DNA from: Drosophila pseudoobscura
Lineage: Eukaryota; Arthropoda; Insecta; Diptera; Drosophilidae
Assembly: GCF_009870125.1 (NCBI RefSeq)
Contig: NC_046683.1
Location: 52,467,869 to 52,531,868, forward strand
Direction of reading: 5' to 3'
Length of the DNA: 64,000 bases
Part shown: positions 37,461 through 49,698 of the stretch, in pieces
Layout of the letters: each line of letters starts with the position of its first letter
Numbering within the stretch: position 1 is the first letter of the stretch
Notes under the pieces: generated by a model
The model's database searches: none
What the model was told of the DNA's origin: nothing
Seen by the model: the letters and a program-made list of their open reading frames with translations, nothing else
Translations under genes and position numbers: made by a program

Positions 37461-40400
37461 GAAACAGCGCCAGAAACTCAACGAGAACCGAGGAAAAACT
37501 TTACGCAATGATCACTGGCTGGCGCTTGTTTTTGTTGGTTTTTCATCAGTCTACATTTTCACATCTTTGTGGAGGGGTACCAGAGAAGCAGCAGAGCAAG
37601 CAGTGGCGCAAGCAGAAGCATCATCAGCAGAAGCAGTGGAACGACGAGCTTCGGGGATAGCTGTAAGTACAATCATGTGTGTGTGTGCGAGCGAGATAGT
37701 GCGTGCCAAGGGAGCGAGCGGTGCGCTACACTGGCGGTCATAATAAAGTGCATTGTCTGCATATGAATATGAAATCGGAGAGCGTCAATGAATGGGGCGA
37801 ACAAAAATTAATTAAAACATATTTATGGCCAAAGTGGAACTGCTTACGCACTTCAGATGTGGCAGACTGACTTTTATTACCCAATTAATAACCAGCGCCA
37901 GCAACAAATTAAATTATATTAAAGCCCATTTGGCAGATATTCAAGAAAACGTTTGCCAAAAAGCGGAAAAACAAAGCCTTGACAAGGTGAAAATCAAAAG
38001 GAAAATGGAAATGCTAAAGCCATGAAGCTACCTAGCCCCCATCGCGATTTCGAGTAATTCTAACTGAATCAATAGCCATTCCTGGGGGGTGCTGGTACAC
38101 CAGCGCACCTTTTATCGCACGCCACTAGTGTTAGTCAGCCCCATATTTATAAGAATCTCTATGCAAACACCCCAGCAAAACCAGCAACAACAAGAGCACT
38201 CAATGATAGTTTTGGTGAATATCTTTGAGAGCCGACACCAACAGCAACAGAAACAGCAACAGCAACAAAAAAAAAGAGCAAAAAAGTGAAATATAAAAAA
38301 AACATTTGGTTGCCGTCGATGAACGACAAGTCGGCGACGGAGACAGGGCCCAGGAAGCGGCGGAAAGATGGATAGATACGTAGATACTACATTCGTATTC
38401 GTATCTATAGATTGTATAGATGTGTATGCAGGTCGCCTGGCCAGGCCCCGGACCCGGACCCGGACCCGCCGACTATTACAGAATTTTTACTGCCGCGTCC
38501 GAGAGCACGTCTCTAATATTCTATTTCTGAGTGTAGTTCTTCTTTTTTAATTTTTTTCTTCTTTTTTTTATATATTTTTTATTGGATTCTGGTCTTTCTG
38601 GTCTCTCCACGTCTCCACGCGGCAGCACACGATTTTCCCCCGAGTTTTTCGGGGTAGCAATATCCACACGAAAATAGCAGAAAAGAGTCCATATACTCGT
38701 AGAAAGCGGTTGAAGCATGAGAAGAAAATTCGCTTAAAATGTCATTTAATTGTTTCACTTGCAAGCAATTGGAGTGTGTATGTGTGTGTGTGTGTGTGTA
38801 TTTTTTTTCTTGTATTATTGCCAGTTTCTGGCTTTTTGGTTTTTTTGGTTTTTTGAGTTTTCGGGTTTTTGGCTTTTCTCGCGGCGGCTGAAGTTGATTT
38901 TCATTTGGCAGAGCAGAGCCTCATCTCATTTTGGCTTCACTTTTTAATTGCGCTTTAAATGCTAATTAGCTTTTGTGCGCTCATATCGGTTGATTTCGCT
39001 TTAATGCACTTTATTTAATTAATTTTTGATGGCGCATATATCCGCCATATATGCGGGAATCGGGATCGGGAGAGGAGTGGAGTGTTCCCCCTAACCATTA
39101 TTCTTTTGTGTCGCATTTTCCGGGCATTCATTTTCGTTGGCGCCTCGTTTTCAATTTGCCAGTCCGCAAATTACACTGCACCACACACAACAAAAATACT
39201 GATGGACACACAAAGCACAGCACACCTTTAGCGGCTGCACTTGGGGGGCAGAGCAGGACAGGGCAGGGCAGACAAACACTCGTACTGTTCCGTACTGGGG
39301 ACTCGGAAGCTGGGACTCGACTCTGAACACGTCCGCGGTGCGAAATATTATTGTTACTCTGTCGCTCGGTGGCTCTCGACGCATGCCACCAAAAAGTTCG
39401 CGAAAGCAGCGAAAGTTCCTCTTGCTCTTTGGATCGTCTTCTTTCATGGAAAATGGAAAATGGAAAATGATGACACACATACAGAGTGATACATACACAT
39501 GTAGTAGTGTACCGTACCTAAGGGGCCCCTGTCCCTGCCCAACGCCCACTCGCACACACTCTCATTCTCACTCGCAGCCGCTTATAAATTAGTCCGAATA
39601 GCCAGTGGCTAATCACGTATTCTTTCACACAGACCCCCCTAATGGCATCCAAGTCGAAGAAACGATAAATATTCAACACTCACACTCGAACAGGGGGCAT
39701 ATGTAGGGGTGCGCTAAACCACCTAATTAACTAGAAAACAACGATTCGATATATGTACTAGATTGCTTCACCTATGGTTGTTTATATACATACATATGTA
39801 CACTTGTGGGCCGCACAAACATGTATATTTATATGCATGTTTTTCTAAATATTGAATATTTATTTTTGGATTTTTGGAAAGCAATTTTAAAGCAGTTCGA
39901 ATACCCTAACTAATGCTTGGGGTTCTACTGATTTGCTGTGCGGGCGGACACTTGTTGTTTTTTTTTTATTTTTTTGTAGCCTACTTACAACAGTTACTTT
40001 GGTGGGCATACTTTTCTGGAGGGTAGTGTCCGTTCGGCAGCTTTCGCCGATCTTGCTTGAAGCTTAAAAACCGCTCTTAAATCGCTCCTAATCTTTCTCT
40101 TAAGCTGAGATCTTTCCCATACCATGGATGTATCGGGAAGTTTAACTTCCTCTGTAGTGCTTCGATGCACATCGAAGTGACTCGTGAGCCACAGACACAG
40201 ACATAGAAAACAATTTGAATTCGTGTTGTTTCATTTCCAGCATTAGACAAGCGTCTATCAACACAAATTTGATATTTTTGTTCGTCATAGTAGGGATTCG
40301 CATTGTTTTATTTTTTCCACTTCGTATCTACATACATACACATGTACGTGCGCGTGTGTGTGTTTGGTATATTTAGTTTTTATCTGCTTATATTTTTGGA

Positions 40401-43400
40401 AATTTAGTTTTGCCATCAAGCACAGAAGAATCGACAAACAGCAACAACTTAATACCGTTATTTTGCGCCGTGTTCCCTCTCCCTCTCCCTCTTTCTCATG
40501 CTTTATGGATTTTGATGAAGCGCATTCGTATTTCACAAGTTCATGTGCTTTCGGTTCGTTCAAGCACAACAATTAGTGCATCGAATGTGTTTCCACGCCA
40601 TTCTCTCCCTCTCCCTCTCCACTCTCCACTCTTCACTCTCTTAACCACCCCCCTCCCTGCTGTTCGAGCGGACGAAATTTAACCCATGCACAAAAAAGCT
40701 TTTTCAGTAGAGAGCACCTGACAGGCAACTAAGCTGCCTGCCTGCTTGTCCCCCCGCCCGCTCGAAGCTCTCCTGCACTCATCGCCGCTTTTTCCCACTC
40801 GCCTATCTCCCGCCACTCTTCAAAGTCTCCTCGCTGCTCGTTTTGCTTTAGTATTTCACGCTAGAAAGCCAACCAAAAAAATAATATGTTTAATGTTTGT
40901 GAATGATTAATGGCACATTAGAATTGAAATTGTTTTTGGCCGTAGCGAAAAAGGCAGCGGAATCGGGATGGGATAGGAATCAGCAGAAGAATTATACATA
41001 CAGCAGGCAGCCTCAGCCTCAGCCTCAACCGTGCTAAGCGCAGCAGAGTGTATACATTGCTATAATGTGCAAATATTTATATGCCAAATGGCCCCAAGAC
41101 CAAGACCTCCCCTTCTCCCCATCTCCCCATTTATCCTCAGAAACTACATACTCAGATATGTACATATATGGATATATGTATGTGTGTACATATGTGCTCT
41201 ACCAGCTGGCATCTGGCTGCGGCCTGAGTGGAACAGGTGAGTGTTTATAATGTATCGCATATGCATGGCAAAAAATAAGAGAAATATTCTGCAAATATGC
41301 GAATATCTACATATGCAAAGATATATGTATTCATATGGATTTTGTATATTATTTTGGCTGCCAAGTGTCCTTGGGGGCCACGATGCGTTCTGACGGAAAG
41401 CCAACACCCAGCCCAGCCCCCAGCTCAAGCCCAAAACCGAACCGAACTGAATCGCATCGTATCGCACTGAACCCCAACCTGAAAACCCCAATTCAAGTTA
41501 AAATCCAAAACGAACTTTGCCAAATTGCAAAAGCCACAAAACCAAAACATTTCGTCGCCTGCTGCTGAAGTTTGTGTTGCTTCTTCTACTGCTTCCATTG
41601 CTTCTTCTGGTGCTTTTTCTACTGCTTCTTCTGGTGGTGCCTGTTGCCTGCCTCACGTATTGTCAAGGGGGCAAACAGAGTCCCAAAGAAGCTCGACACA
41701 CACACACAACCAAACCACCAAAAACACTAGCATACAGACACTCGTGCACCTACAACTACACTGAGCGAAAAGTCGTGCAAAAACCCCATTTAGAGCGATA
41801 GGACCTCAACATTTAAACAATATTTCTCATCTTTACTGCTACAGCTCAGCCATTTTATTCTCATTTCTTTGTTATTTTCACATATTTTTTTGTCCTAAGC
41901 TGGTTTCTTGCATGCACTTTTCTCTAAGTGTACCGAAGACACACTTGGGGCCAAAGAGTTGGCAGAAATTTCTTAATAAACTTTAATGACTGCGGGGTGG
42001 CATGTGTTGTCTTGTGTTTGTCACTTTGGCTTTGGGTTTTGGCTGCAAGTGCAACTTTGATGGACTCGGATAACCTGGCATGGCCGTGGCGCCTCGAATT
42101 ATGCAACAACTTGTCAGTAAAGTACTTTGGACTCCCCGCAGGCGGTCGACAAATTCGCCTGCCAGCATCAAACGAAGGAGGCCGTTTTGGTTTCGCCTAT
42201 AATTTACTTGACCATCACGTAGCAAAGTCACGCACGCCCCTCGTCTGATTGCAAGGGGGCTGGGGATAGAGAGAGAGTGAGATAGGGGGAGGGGGAGGGT
42301 AGAGGGAGAGAGGGAGGGCCATCATGCAACAAGCTTTGGGGGTCAATGCGAGACAACTCATGCATTACTTATGATACGACCCGAGGATAGATACAAGGTA
42401 TCTTAGTTGCCATTTGTGGCATGTTCTGAGATACTAAATTGGAAAGATTCAAATCAAATTCAAATCAGGGAACGCTAACGGGAACGGGCACTGAAACCCC
42501 ATTCATTTGCATTTCGATTGACTTTCGGCATACATATTGTAGTAGTTGTACTACGAGTATATATGCGAATCAAATATATATATAATTAATCTGGGATCAA
42601 TTCTGCGGCGTTCTAATGGGAAATCCAAGCTGTTTTCGGGCGTGTTGGGCTGCCGAAGGAGAACTTTAATGGTTTTTGCTGAAGATTTATCTTTGAAACC
42701 CCTTTCCTTAATGATTATCTGGGGCACCCCAAAGGTCTTTCTAGTGACGTGATTGGATGGGAAATGTGGCACGAATATCCTTGCTGTCGGAAGTTTAAAC
42801 CCATGATCTGCTACTTATTCGACAGGTTTTTAATCTCCCTTTCCTTCGCTAAACTTTACATATTCCTAGCGATTTCCCGGCGAAACGGTCCTCCAGAACA
42901 TCAGCCCATAAACTACACCATCCTCAGCCGTATCCGCAACCGCATCCGCTTCCGCATCCGTATCGGTATCCGTGTACCCATTCCTATATGCAGGTCTCTC
43001 CACATAGTGAGACGTGAGTGTTCCTGCCTCCTTGGCTTGACTCTTCGGCTTGGCCTCTTTTTTATGCGATACGATGCGGTTTTCGCTCCTTAATGGTCGT
43101 CGCCCATAAAAAAGGAGGTTCCCCAGTCGGCGCGTAACCAGAAGGTCGACGAGGAAGACCTCGTTTACCGCACTGGCAATCGCTTTACTTAACTGCTGGA
43201 CTTGTTTGCGCCAAATTAACACATTTATTTATGCCACAATTTGTTGCTTAAATATTTATTGAAAACCAGAGGAGAGGAACACACAGAGAAAGAGAGGAGT
43301 AACATTAAAAAAAATTGTATTTCGTTTATTTCATATACAATAAGTACACACACATAAACATATGATATATACGTACATATACTTATACATAATACATATG

Positions 43401-43796
43401 TACATATATATGTATCAGTATTTCATATCCATATCCCATATCCATATCCATATTCATATTCTTCCAATACACAAACACATATACATACATAGCGGCATAA
43501 ACATACATATAAAGTGGCTTATACACAAATACATATGATGCAGAGACGATTCTTTGTAGTCATATCACACACACAAACGATATGGCCCACACACTCCTGC
43601 ATGGGGCATGGAGCATGGGGCATAATTGAGAGTAAATTAGCGCTATATTTGTATATAGGAATTGGTGAGCCAGTGAGCGGCAAGTCATCTTCATCCTCAT
43701 CCTCATTCTCATCCCTATCCTCATCGTCCATTTCCTTTCTGGTGGCATCTCCATCCTCCCCACGTTTTTGATATGTTCTGGCTTAAACGAGAACGC

Positions 43797-46682
43797 TTAA
43801 ATTCGCTGGTTGCGGCAATTGCTGCTGCATCGCCTGCTGCTCTGCCCCCACAACATCCTTTGCAGGCCATAAAAAAGAGCACCCAGAGCAGCAAGCAGAC
43901 AGCTCCACGACTGTGGAAGCGCGGACATGGCCGCTCGGCCCTGCAACGGCAGCTGCTCCTCCTCCAGGCACAGCCGGAACTCGTCGTAGTCCAGGCGCGT
44001 GATGGCGCAGTAATGATTGAGCATGCACAGGCCCTGGCAGGGCGTACCGGACTGATATCGCACGGCATTGGCTCTGTGGTATCTGCAGATGAGAAAAAAA
44101 AAACACAACAGACGGAGTATCAAGAGGGTAGGGGAGAGAGAGAGTGTAGAGGATGTATTGGTCGGATCTACCCTGGAATAGTTTCTCTTTAAATACATAT
44201 ATTAAAGGGATATTCCACTTAAAGCAGTAGTTGCAACTATTTGGGGAAATGTAGATTCAATTGGAAAAATTCTTGGAGCTCTGCAGCTGCTATATGCATC
44301 TGGAAATCTAGGGTATTCGTTGAAAGATTCATATCAAAGCTATCCATATCATGCTATGACTCATGTAATTTGAGTAGTTTTGTGGATTAACAGGAGATTT
44401 TTCGAATGAGCCTGAAAAGAACTTAAGACCTTTCGAATTCCTTCTTTAGTTCTACCAAAAACCTACAGAGTTCAGCTTAAATAATCCTCGTACTATTAAA
44501 GTTAAAACTTGGGACTCATTTAACTTCAAGGGATAAAGTATCTTCCATGTAAACAGTGATTCAAATACCTTTTGAATCCAAACATTGGATTCTTTCTATT
44601 GTGCTATGGTTGACTTTATTGCAAATCCTGCTCAAAACGAATATACCATTTTAACTGATGACAGATTACTGAGTAAACATCAATCAACGGAAAGAGGACA
44701 ACTATAATTGCTCGCAAAACATTTACCTGGTGAACCAGGAGGCATCGGTGCCCGTGAAGCGCTCCGCAAAATTGTGCAACGCCAGGGCGGAGATCTCGGA
44801 GAGGGCGTAGTAGTGCGTCAGATTGTACTCGGGCTGCCAGAGCGGCTCCTGGGCCCGATTAGCCAGTGGCAGGTCTAGCCAGAACTGGGTGTAGTCCAGC
44901 ACCTGGCCGCTTCCCGTGTCGAATTTGTACAGCCGCAGGGCCGGATTATTGGATGAGCCGATGCCCGCCTTCCGTGGCACAATCGAGGGGGCAATCATCA
45001 TCCAAGAGATGGGGTGTCCTGTCAATGAAGCAATGGCGGCTTGAAAACCGAACTGGATTACAGGCAATTCGGGGGGCGATAACACTACCTTGGGCATCGT
45101 AGATCAGGCGGAAAGTGTCCGAGTGCAGGTGGCCGAAGAACTGTCCCTGGATGACCGAGGCGAAGCGGCGCACCATCTCCAGATACCGCCGGTTGTTGCG
45201 CTCCGTGAACATTAACTGGTTGTGCTGCTGCGGTCCCAGATGACGCTCGTCCACGCCCGGCGGCATGTGACCCACGATGTAGACCTGGTGGCAGCCACAG
45301 ATATCCAAACAGATAAATCGCATTCGGTGTAAGGCCACCCAGCAAATTAAATATACCAATTAATCAACCAGGAACTCGCTGCTATTCGATTTTATTCACG
45401 ACACGGTCGCCCCGGTTCATACGCATGCACTCATGTATGCACGAGTATTTATGAATATCTGCATGCAGAAAATGAAAATCCCTTTAAATATCTTGTTAAT
45501 ATCGGACAGATTTCAGCATTCGCATTACAGGCAGTAATTTTTAAATTGATGAATAAAATTCCACACTAAAATATAGCCAGCGGAGCCACAGGAAACGGGG
45601 GAATGCTGGGCATAAATTTATACTTTTATCTATAAAATTATTACAGGTACTCGTATACGACTTGCATTCACTTCCTGCTGTGCTGTGATTTCACCCATTA
45701 ATAAGCTTCTTCAGACCGACATTGGACGTGTTAATTAATTACCTAGAACTGTGTGTTTTTTGTTTTTTTTTTTATCAATCGACTCGAACCTGTGGAGCCT
45801 CTAATCAAAATGTACGTATTCCCTTATTTCCTGGGGTATATTTTGGTACACAGCTATAAAGGATTTCCCTAAATGTTCAGGTAGGGAAGTCAAGGACATT
45901 CCTACCTCCTTTTAGTTGGGTAAACTCTCACTCTTTACCCACTTACAAAGTTTCTAGACCCTTGATTACCGTTTCCAGTTTATCCCGCGACTTGGTGAGC
46001 ACCTCCTCCAGCCAGAGCCACTGCTGCTCGGCCAGCACCTCCTCCTGGGCGGACATGGAGCTGACGGAGGCCTTGGGCTCTGCATAGTACTCGACTGGCC
46101 AGCGCAGGCTGTGCGATGCCCTCGGATCTGGGGGGTCGTGATCCAGGCGCATGAAGTTCGTGTTGAGGGCAACGATGCGCAGGCGGCTCTTCGTCTGCTC
46201 GATGGAGTAGTAGCCGCCCTGGTCAAAGGTCACGAGTGCTTCCGAAGGCAGCCAGTGGCGCCAGAGTTCGCCCATCCTTTGGTAGCTGCCGCTGCCGTCC
46301 TCGTGCCCCAAAACGGGGAATATGAACTGCGAGGAGAAGCTGCGTCCGAGGAGATCCGTGATGTTGCGCAGGATCTCGTGCTGCTTCTGCTCGGACAGCG
46401 GCTGGGCCGAGTGCGAGAGGGCATCCCCGGTCCAGAGGACAAACTCCACATTGTCGCCCTGCTTGGCCTTCATTGTCTTCACGGCGGACTCCACCAGGCT
46501 CCAGGGACTGTCGCAGTTGTAGTGCCCAAAGAGCCCTGGCGCCTCACTGGCCGCATTCGCGGCATTGGAGCCCGAACTGGAGCTGGAGACGGGTCGCTCC
46601 AACTGCCAGCAGCTTCGGTAAATGTCCCCCTGGGTCGAGTAGATGGTATCCAAGTGAAGGTCGCTGATGTGCCAGAAGTAGC
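43797..46682 (-). CDS. CG32052: Acid sphingomyelinase-like metallophosphoesterase (N-terminus incomplete)
   Basis: Minus strand, supported exons 46682-45970, 45284-45089, 45018-44727 and 44082-43797, all in phase (495 codons without the first exon). The calcineurin-type metal motifs appear in order: DLHLD, WTGDALSH, then VLGHED where the family has GNH(D/E), then VGHMPPG and GHLHSDTF. The C-terminal cysteines (CQGLCMLNHYC) match the acid sphingomyelinase-like SMPDL3 branch. Family members are secreted or lysosomal and cleave sphingomyelin or nucleotide substrates. The loss of the Asn-His pair in the third motif suggests altered or lost activity. The first exon must end with one base (G). A phase-compatible one at 47041-46957 lacks a signal peptide, so the start is unresolved. 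The name is from recalled synteny with the Ilp cluster. Confidence 0.82.
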
Positions 46683-47276
46683 CTGCAATCAGAGAGAGGG
46701 ACAGAGAGAGAGAGAAAGAGAGAAAGAGAGAGAGATTAAAGTTTGTGTTGTTTGGGCTATTCCTGTGCGGGAAAGGCCACCCCCGTTGGGCATTTGCCTG
46801 CCGGCTGGCGGTGAAAACCAAAACAGCGTGTAGTTTTCCCTGCAGCTGAAAAACAACGTCAGTTGACTGACCTGAGGAGGAACCTGAGAACTGATCCGCC
46901 GCTCTACGGTATGCGGTATGCGGTACGGGGTATGCGGTACGCGGTCTACGCTCTACCTGTGTGGGAGGGAGGTCGGAGAGTTATCGAGTGAGGCGGAGCA
47001 GCGGCACGGAGATCAGTTTCAGTTGGCATTGGCATGCGCATAGATCGATCAACCGGACACAAGTCGCATCTCAGGACAGAAGCCGACGACGACAGGACGA
47101 CGGGCAAGAACAGTGGCTACTGTGGATACGGATACAGATACGGATACGGAGAGAGCTGTGACGGCTATCCTTTCATGCCCGGCGAGAGCACGAGCACGAA
47201 TACGAGCAAGATCCAGAACCAGAGCAGCAGCTAGAGCCGGAGTCAGAGCCAGAGCCAGAGCCAGATCCAGAGCAGG
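46683..47276. other. Divergent promoter region between the sphingomyelinase-like gene and Ilp4
   Basis: Contains a GA/CT run at about 46690-46735, which serves as the pyrimidine tract of the minus-strand acceptor, a degenerate GGTATGC tandem at 46905-46940, and CAGAGC repeats at 47210-47270 just before the Ilp4 ATG. A minus-strand ATG at 47041 opens 28 codons to a donor at 46957 and is the only phase-compatible first exon I found for the sphingomyelinase-like gene. Confidence 0.45.
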
Positions 47277-47763
47277 ATGAACGGACGCTTCGGTCTCAGT
47301 CTCAGCTTCAGTCTGTCGCTGCTCCTTGTGGCGGCAACCATGTCGCAGATGCTGCAGCAGGTCCAGGGCCGCAGGAAGTTCTGCGGCGAGGCCCTCAACG
47401 AGGCGCTTGACCTGATTTGTGTTAATGGCTTCTCACGCAGGATCAAACGCAACCACAATTGTAAGTACCATCCCCCCAATCAATACGCGGTACTGTAGCC
47501 CGACTAACTCCCAGACTCAAGTGGTGCAGGCCCCGGATCCGAATGCCCCATCCCGTAAGTGGGTCGCCCTGCTCCACAAATTGGATGGAATCCCGGGAAC
47601 GGGCACGGGAACGGACACAGGCGCGGGAACAGCAACAGACGGCAAGGGAACACCTGGCGACGGAAAAAATGGACACAACCTGCGGCGTCATCGTCGCCGC
47701 ATCGCCCACGAGTGCTGCAGGGATGGCTGCACCTACGAGGACATTTTGGAGTACTGCGCCTAA
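47277..47763 (+). CDS. Ilp4: Insulin-like peptide 4
   Basis: Two coding exons, 47277-47460 and 47522-47763 (141 aa). A long hydrophobic signal peptide (FGLSLSFSLSLLLVAATMSQ) precedes QGRRKFCGEALNEAL and LICVNGF, the B chain with its leading dibasic site. The phase-1 intron follows RRIKRNHN. The acceptor that keeps frame is CAAG at 47518-47521; the stronger-looking CCCAG seven bases earlier would shift the frame. The C peptide carries a Gly/Thr-rich run (GTGTGTDTGAGTATDGKG) and ends RRHRRR. The A chain starts IAHECCRDGCTYEDILEYCA, close to D. melanogaster Ilp4. In flies Ilp4 is expressed mainly in embryonic mesoderm and midgut. The polyadenylation signal AATAAA lies at 48041-48046. Confidence 0.93.
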
Positions 47764-49244
47764 CCCCCAAAGCGGGAGAGCCTACGATATGACGAGGTGA
47801 TGACTGGAGGATGCTGGAGGACTGGCGGCGGAAGCAAACGAAACAAAAAACGATGACAACACAACGACAAGGACGACAACGGGGCAGCGGGCTGACGATG
47901 TGGACAATTCCCATGGGATGCCAACCGGAAGGCGTTTTGCAATTCATTTTTCTACACTTAACCCTAGAAATATAAATATAAATGCATAAACCTAAACATA
48001 ATATCTTAAATATTTCATTGTAATATTCTTAAAGGAAGCAAATAAAGTTACTCTCCAACCAAGCAGCAGCAACAAAAGAATATCTCTTTTGCCTCTTGCT
48101 GTTTTTCCTTCTGCCAGCCAGAATTCGCATTCCAGCTGTGCACTGAATGCCCCAACCCATCAGAACCAGAGCCCCAGAACCCCAGAACTTCAGCCCCAAC
48201 CCATGCTCCAGCTCCAGCCCCATCCCATGTTCATCAACGCGTTGCCCTTGTACTCGTATTCCGCGAACAATAATGAAAATTATGCATTTTTAATTAGATG
48301 ACGTTGTGATTTTAATAAGAATAACAAAAGGCAATACTGCGGATGGCAGGAAACGAACGAGGAATACACTCGACCAGAGTTTCCCTTTTGATTGCCATTG
48401 GATTTGCGAAGAATTTGACTTGAAAGATAGCTGGGGGATGGACTCTTACAGAAAGAAACCAAGAATACGTATTCCTCTTGTTTTAAACACTTTTTTAACG
48501 GAAATTACAGTGTTTCAGTGTTGGAGAACTTTCCAGTCATTTGTCTCTCAGAAATTTCCAGCGCGCACTGTATGTGGAGTTATAGGCTAGTCTTCTTCCT
48601 GACTAAAGTACTTTAACTATTTCTATTCTTCAACAAGTGCCCCCCCCAGTGTACTATCAAAGCTCTCAGAATTCAAAATCAATTTGTTTTCAGAATGGAA
48701 ATTGGTTGCCTGCCGGCTTTAAGTCCTCCAATAGTTGTGTAAGCCCTTATATGATAGAGAACTTTATGCGCATCATCTTATTGTTCGTTCGTTCGTTCGT
48801 TCGTTCGGCAATCAAGATCCGTGCGTAATTACTTGTGCGGGAGTGTAAACAAAGACCAGACCACTGGCCCGATAGCGTCAGCTGATATGCGTAAGACCTC
48901 TCCCAGGCACCACCCACCCACCCACACCACACAGAAACTGGGGGAAGGGATAGGATAGGGATATAAACAACCCACACCAAAACCGAGTCGAACAGAACAG
49001 AACAGAGCCAAACCGAAAGTAGACCAGACCATGGCCAGCCGCCGGAGAGAACCAACTGACACCTCATCTAACGCACCCTGACAGTGCTCAGACTGTGGCT
49101 ACGAGGAGCAGACAACGGATCCGGATTCGGTTTCATATAAAGCTTGCCACCGGCGCTGAGAGTCCTACAGTTGTGGCGTGGAAAGTTGAGAGGCATCTAC
49201 TCCGAGTCAGAGGAACAGGAGAGTGAGCCCCACAATTGTGCACC
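47764..49244 (+). other. Ilp4 3' UTR, spacer and Ilp3 promoter/leader
   Basis: Ilp4 3' UTR up to about 48.06 kb, then a spacer with CCAGCCCC-type repeats near 48165-48235 and a GTTC tetranucleotide run at 48783-48806. The Ilp3 TATA box is at 49136-49142. No additional gene seen. Confidence 0.5.
49136..49142 (+). promoter_or_regulatory. TATA box of Ilp3
   Basis: TATAAAG about 109 bases upstream of the Ilp3 start codon, a spacing like that in Ilp5 (112). Confidence 0.6.
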
Positions 49245-49698
49245 ATGCAGCAGACCAAGTCGAAGAGCTTATACCTCGTCCTAATTCTTGTGGGGCTGGT
49301 GGTGATGGGACAGCAGACCGCAGCAGATATGTATCTTTGTGGCACCGAACTGAACGATGCCCTGTCCACCATGTGCGGCCGCCATGGCTATAACCGGATG
49401 CTGAAGCGGTCCTTCGGTGGGTGTCTAATCATTTTGCAATCGAGTCTTTACTATATATTCTTTGGGGTTTCTCCCAGATCCGACGGACTACAATGATATC
49501 GAGGGTGGATTCGGATTGGCCAGAATGGAATTTGATGATCGCTCGCTGCTTCATCGAATGCTGGGCGAAAGCGCCGCTCAGCTGATGAAGACACGGCGTC
49601 GTCGTGTCGGGGTCTCCGACGAATGCTGCCTGAAGCCGTGCTCACTTGGAGAGCTCCTCAACTACTGTGCCAAGCCGCCTGGGCAGTACGGGAACTAA
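49245..49698 (+). CDS. Ilp3: Insulin-like peptide 3
   Basis: Two coding exons, 49245-49416 and 49478-49698 (130 aa). The signal peptide (LYLVLILVGLVVMGQQ) is followed by the B chain MYLCGTELNDALSTMCGRHG. A phase-1 intron falls after MLKRSF. The C peptide contains DPTDYNDIEGGFGLARMEFD and DRSLLHRMLGESAAQLMK, which align with D. melanogaster Ilp3, and ends TRRRR. The A chain VGVSDECCLKPCSLGELLNYC shows the conserved cysteines. It is a secreted insulin receptor ligand, made in brain insulin-producing cells in D. melanogaster. Polyadenylation signal AATAAA near 49948-49953. Confidence 0.94.

Larger units (their letters stand above)
33021..43796. other. About 10.8 kb of microsatellite-rich noncoding DNA
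   Basis: No protein-coding exon with both splice sites and family similarity was found on either strand. Features seen: TATG repeats at 34160-34200, a CT run of about 26 bases at 36962-36988, a CGACT repeat at 36529-36550, GT runs at 38775-38800, two adjacent hairpins at 40137-40180 and TATA-type repeats at 43330-43520. It probably contains the upstream noncoding exon(s) and promoter of the ZM gene, and the 3' UTR of the sphingomyelinase-like gene at its right end (minus-strand polyadenylation signal, forward TTTATT, at 43325-43330). Confidence 0.5.

Noticed and set aside
42866..43222. 118-codon minus-strand frame
   Set aside because: Half of it is a translated GGATAC/GATGCG repeat; no domain, no consistent splice sites.
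46111..46833. 240-codon plus-strand frame
   Set aside because: Antisense shadow of the sphingomyelinase-like exon, which has clear family motifs on the minus strand.
47511..47516. CCCAG acceptor for Ilp4 exon 2
   Set aside because: It shifts the frame and loses the A chain; the CAAG acceptor at 47518-47521 restores it.
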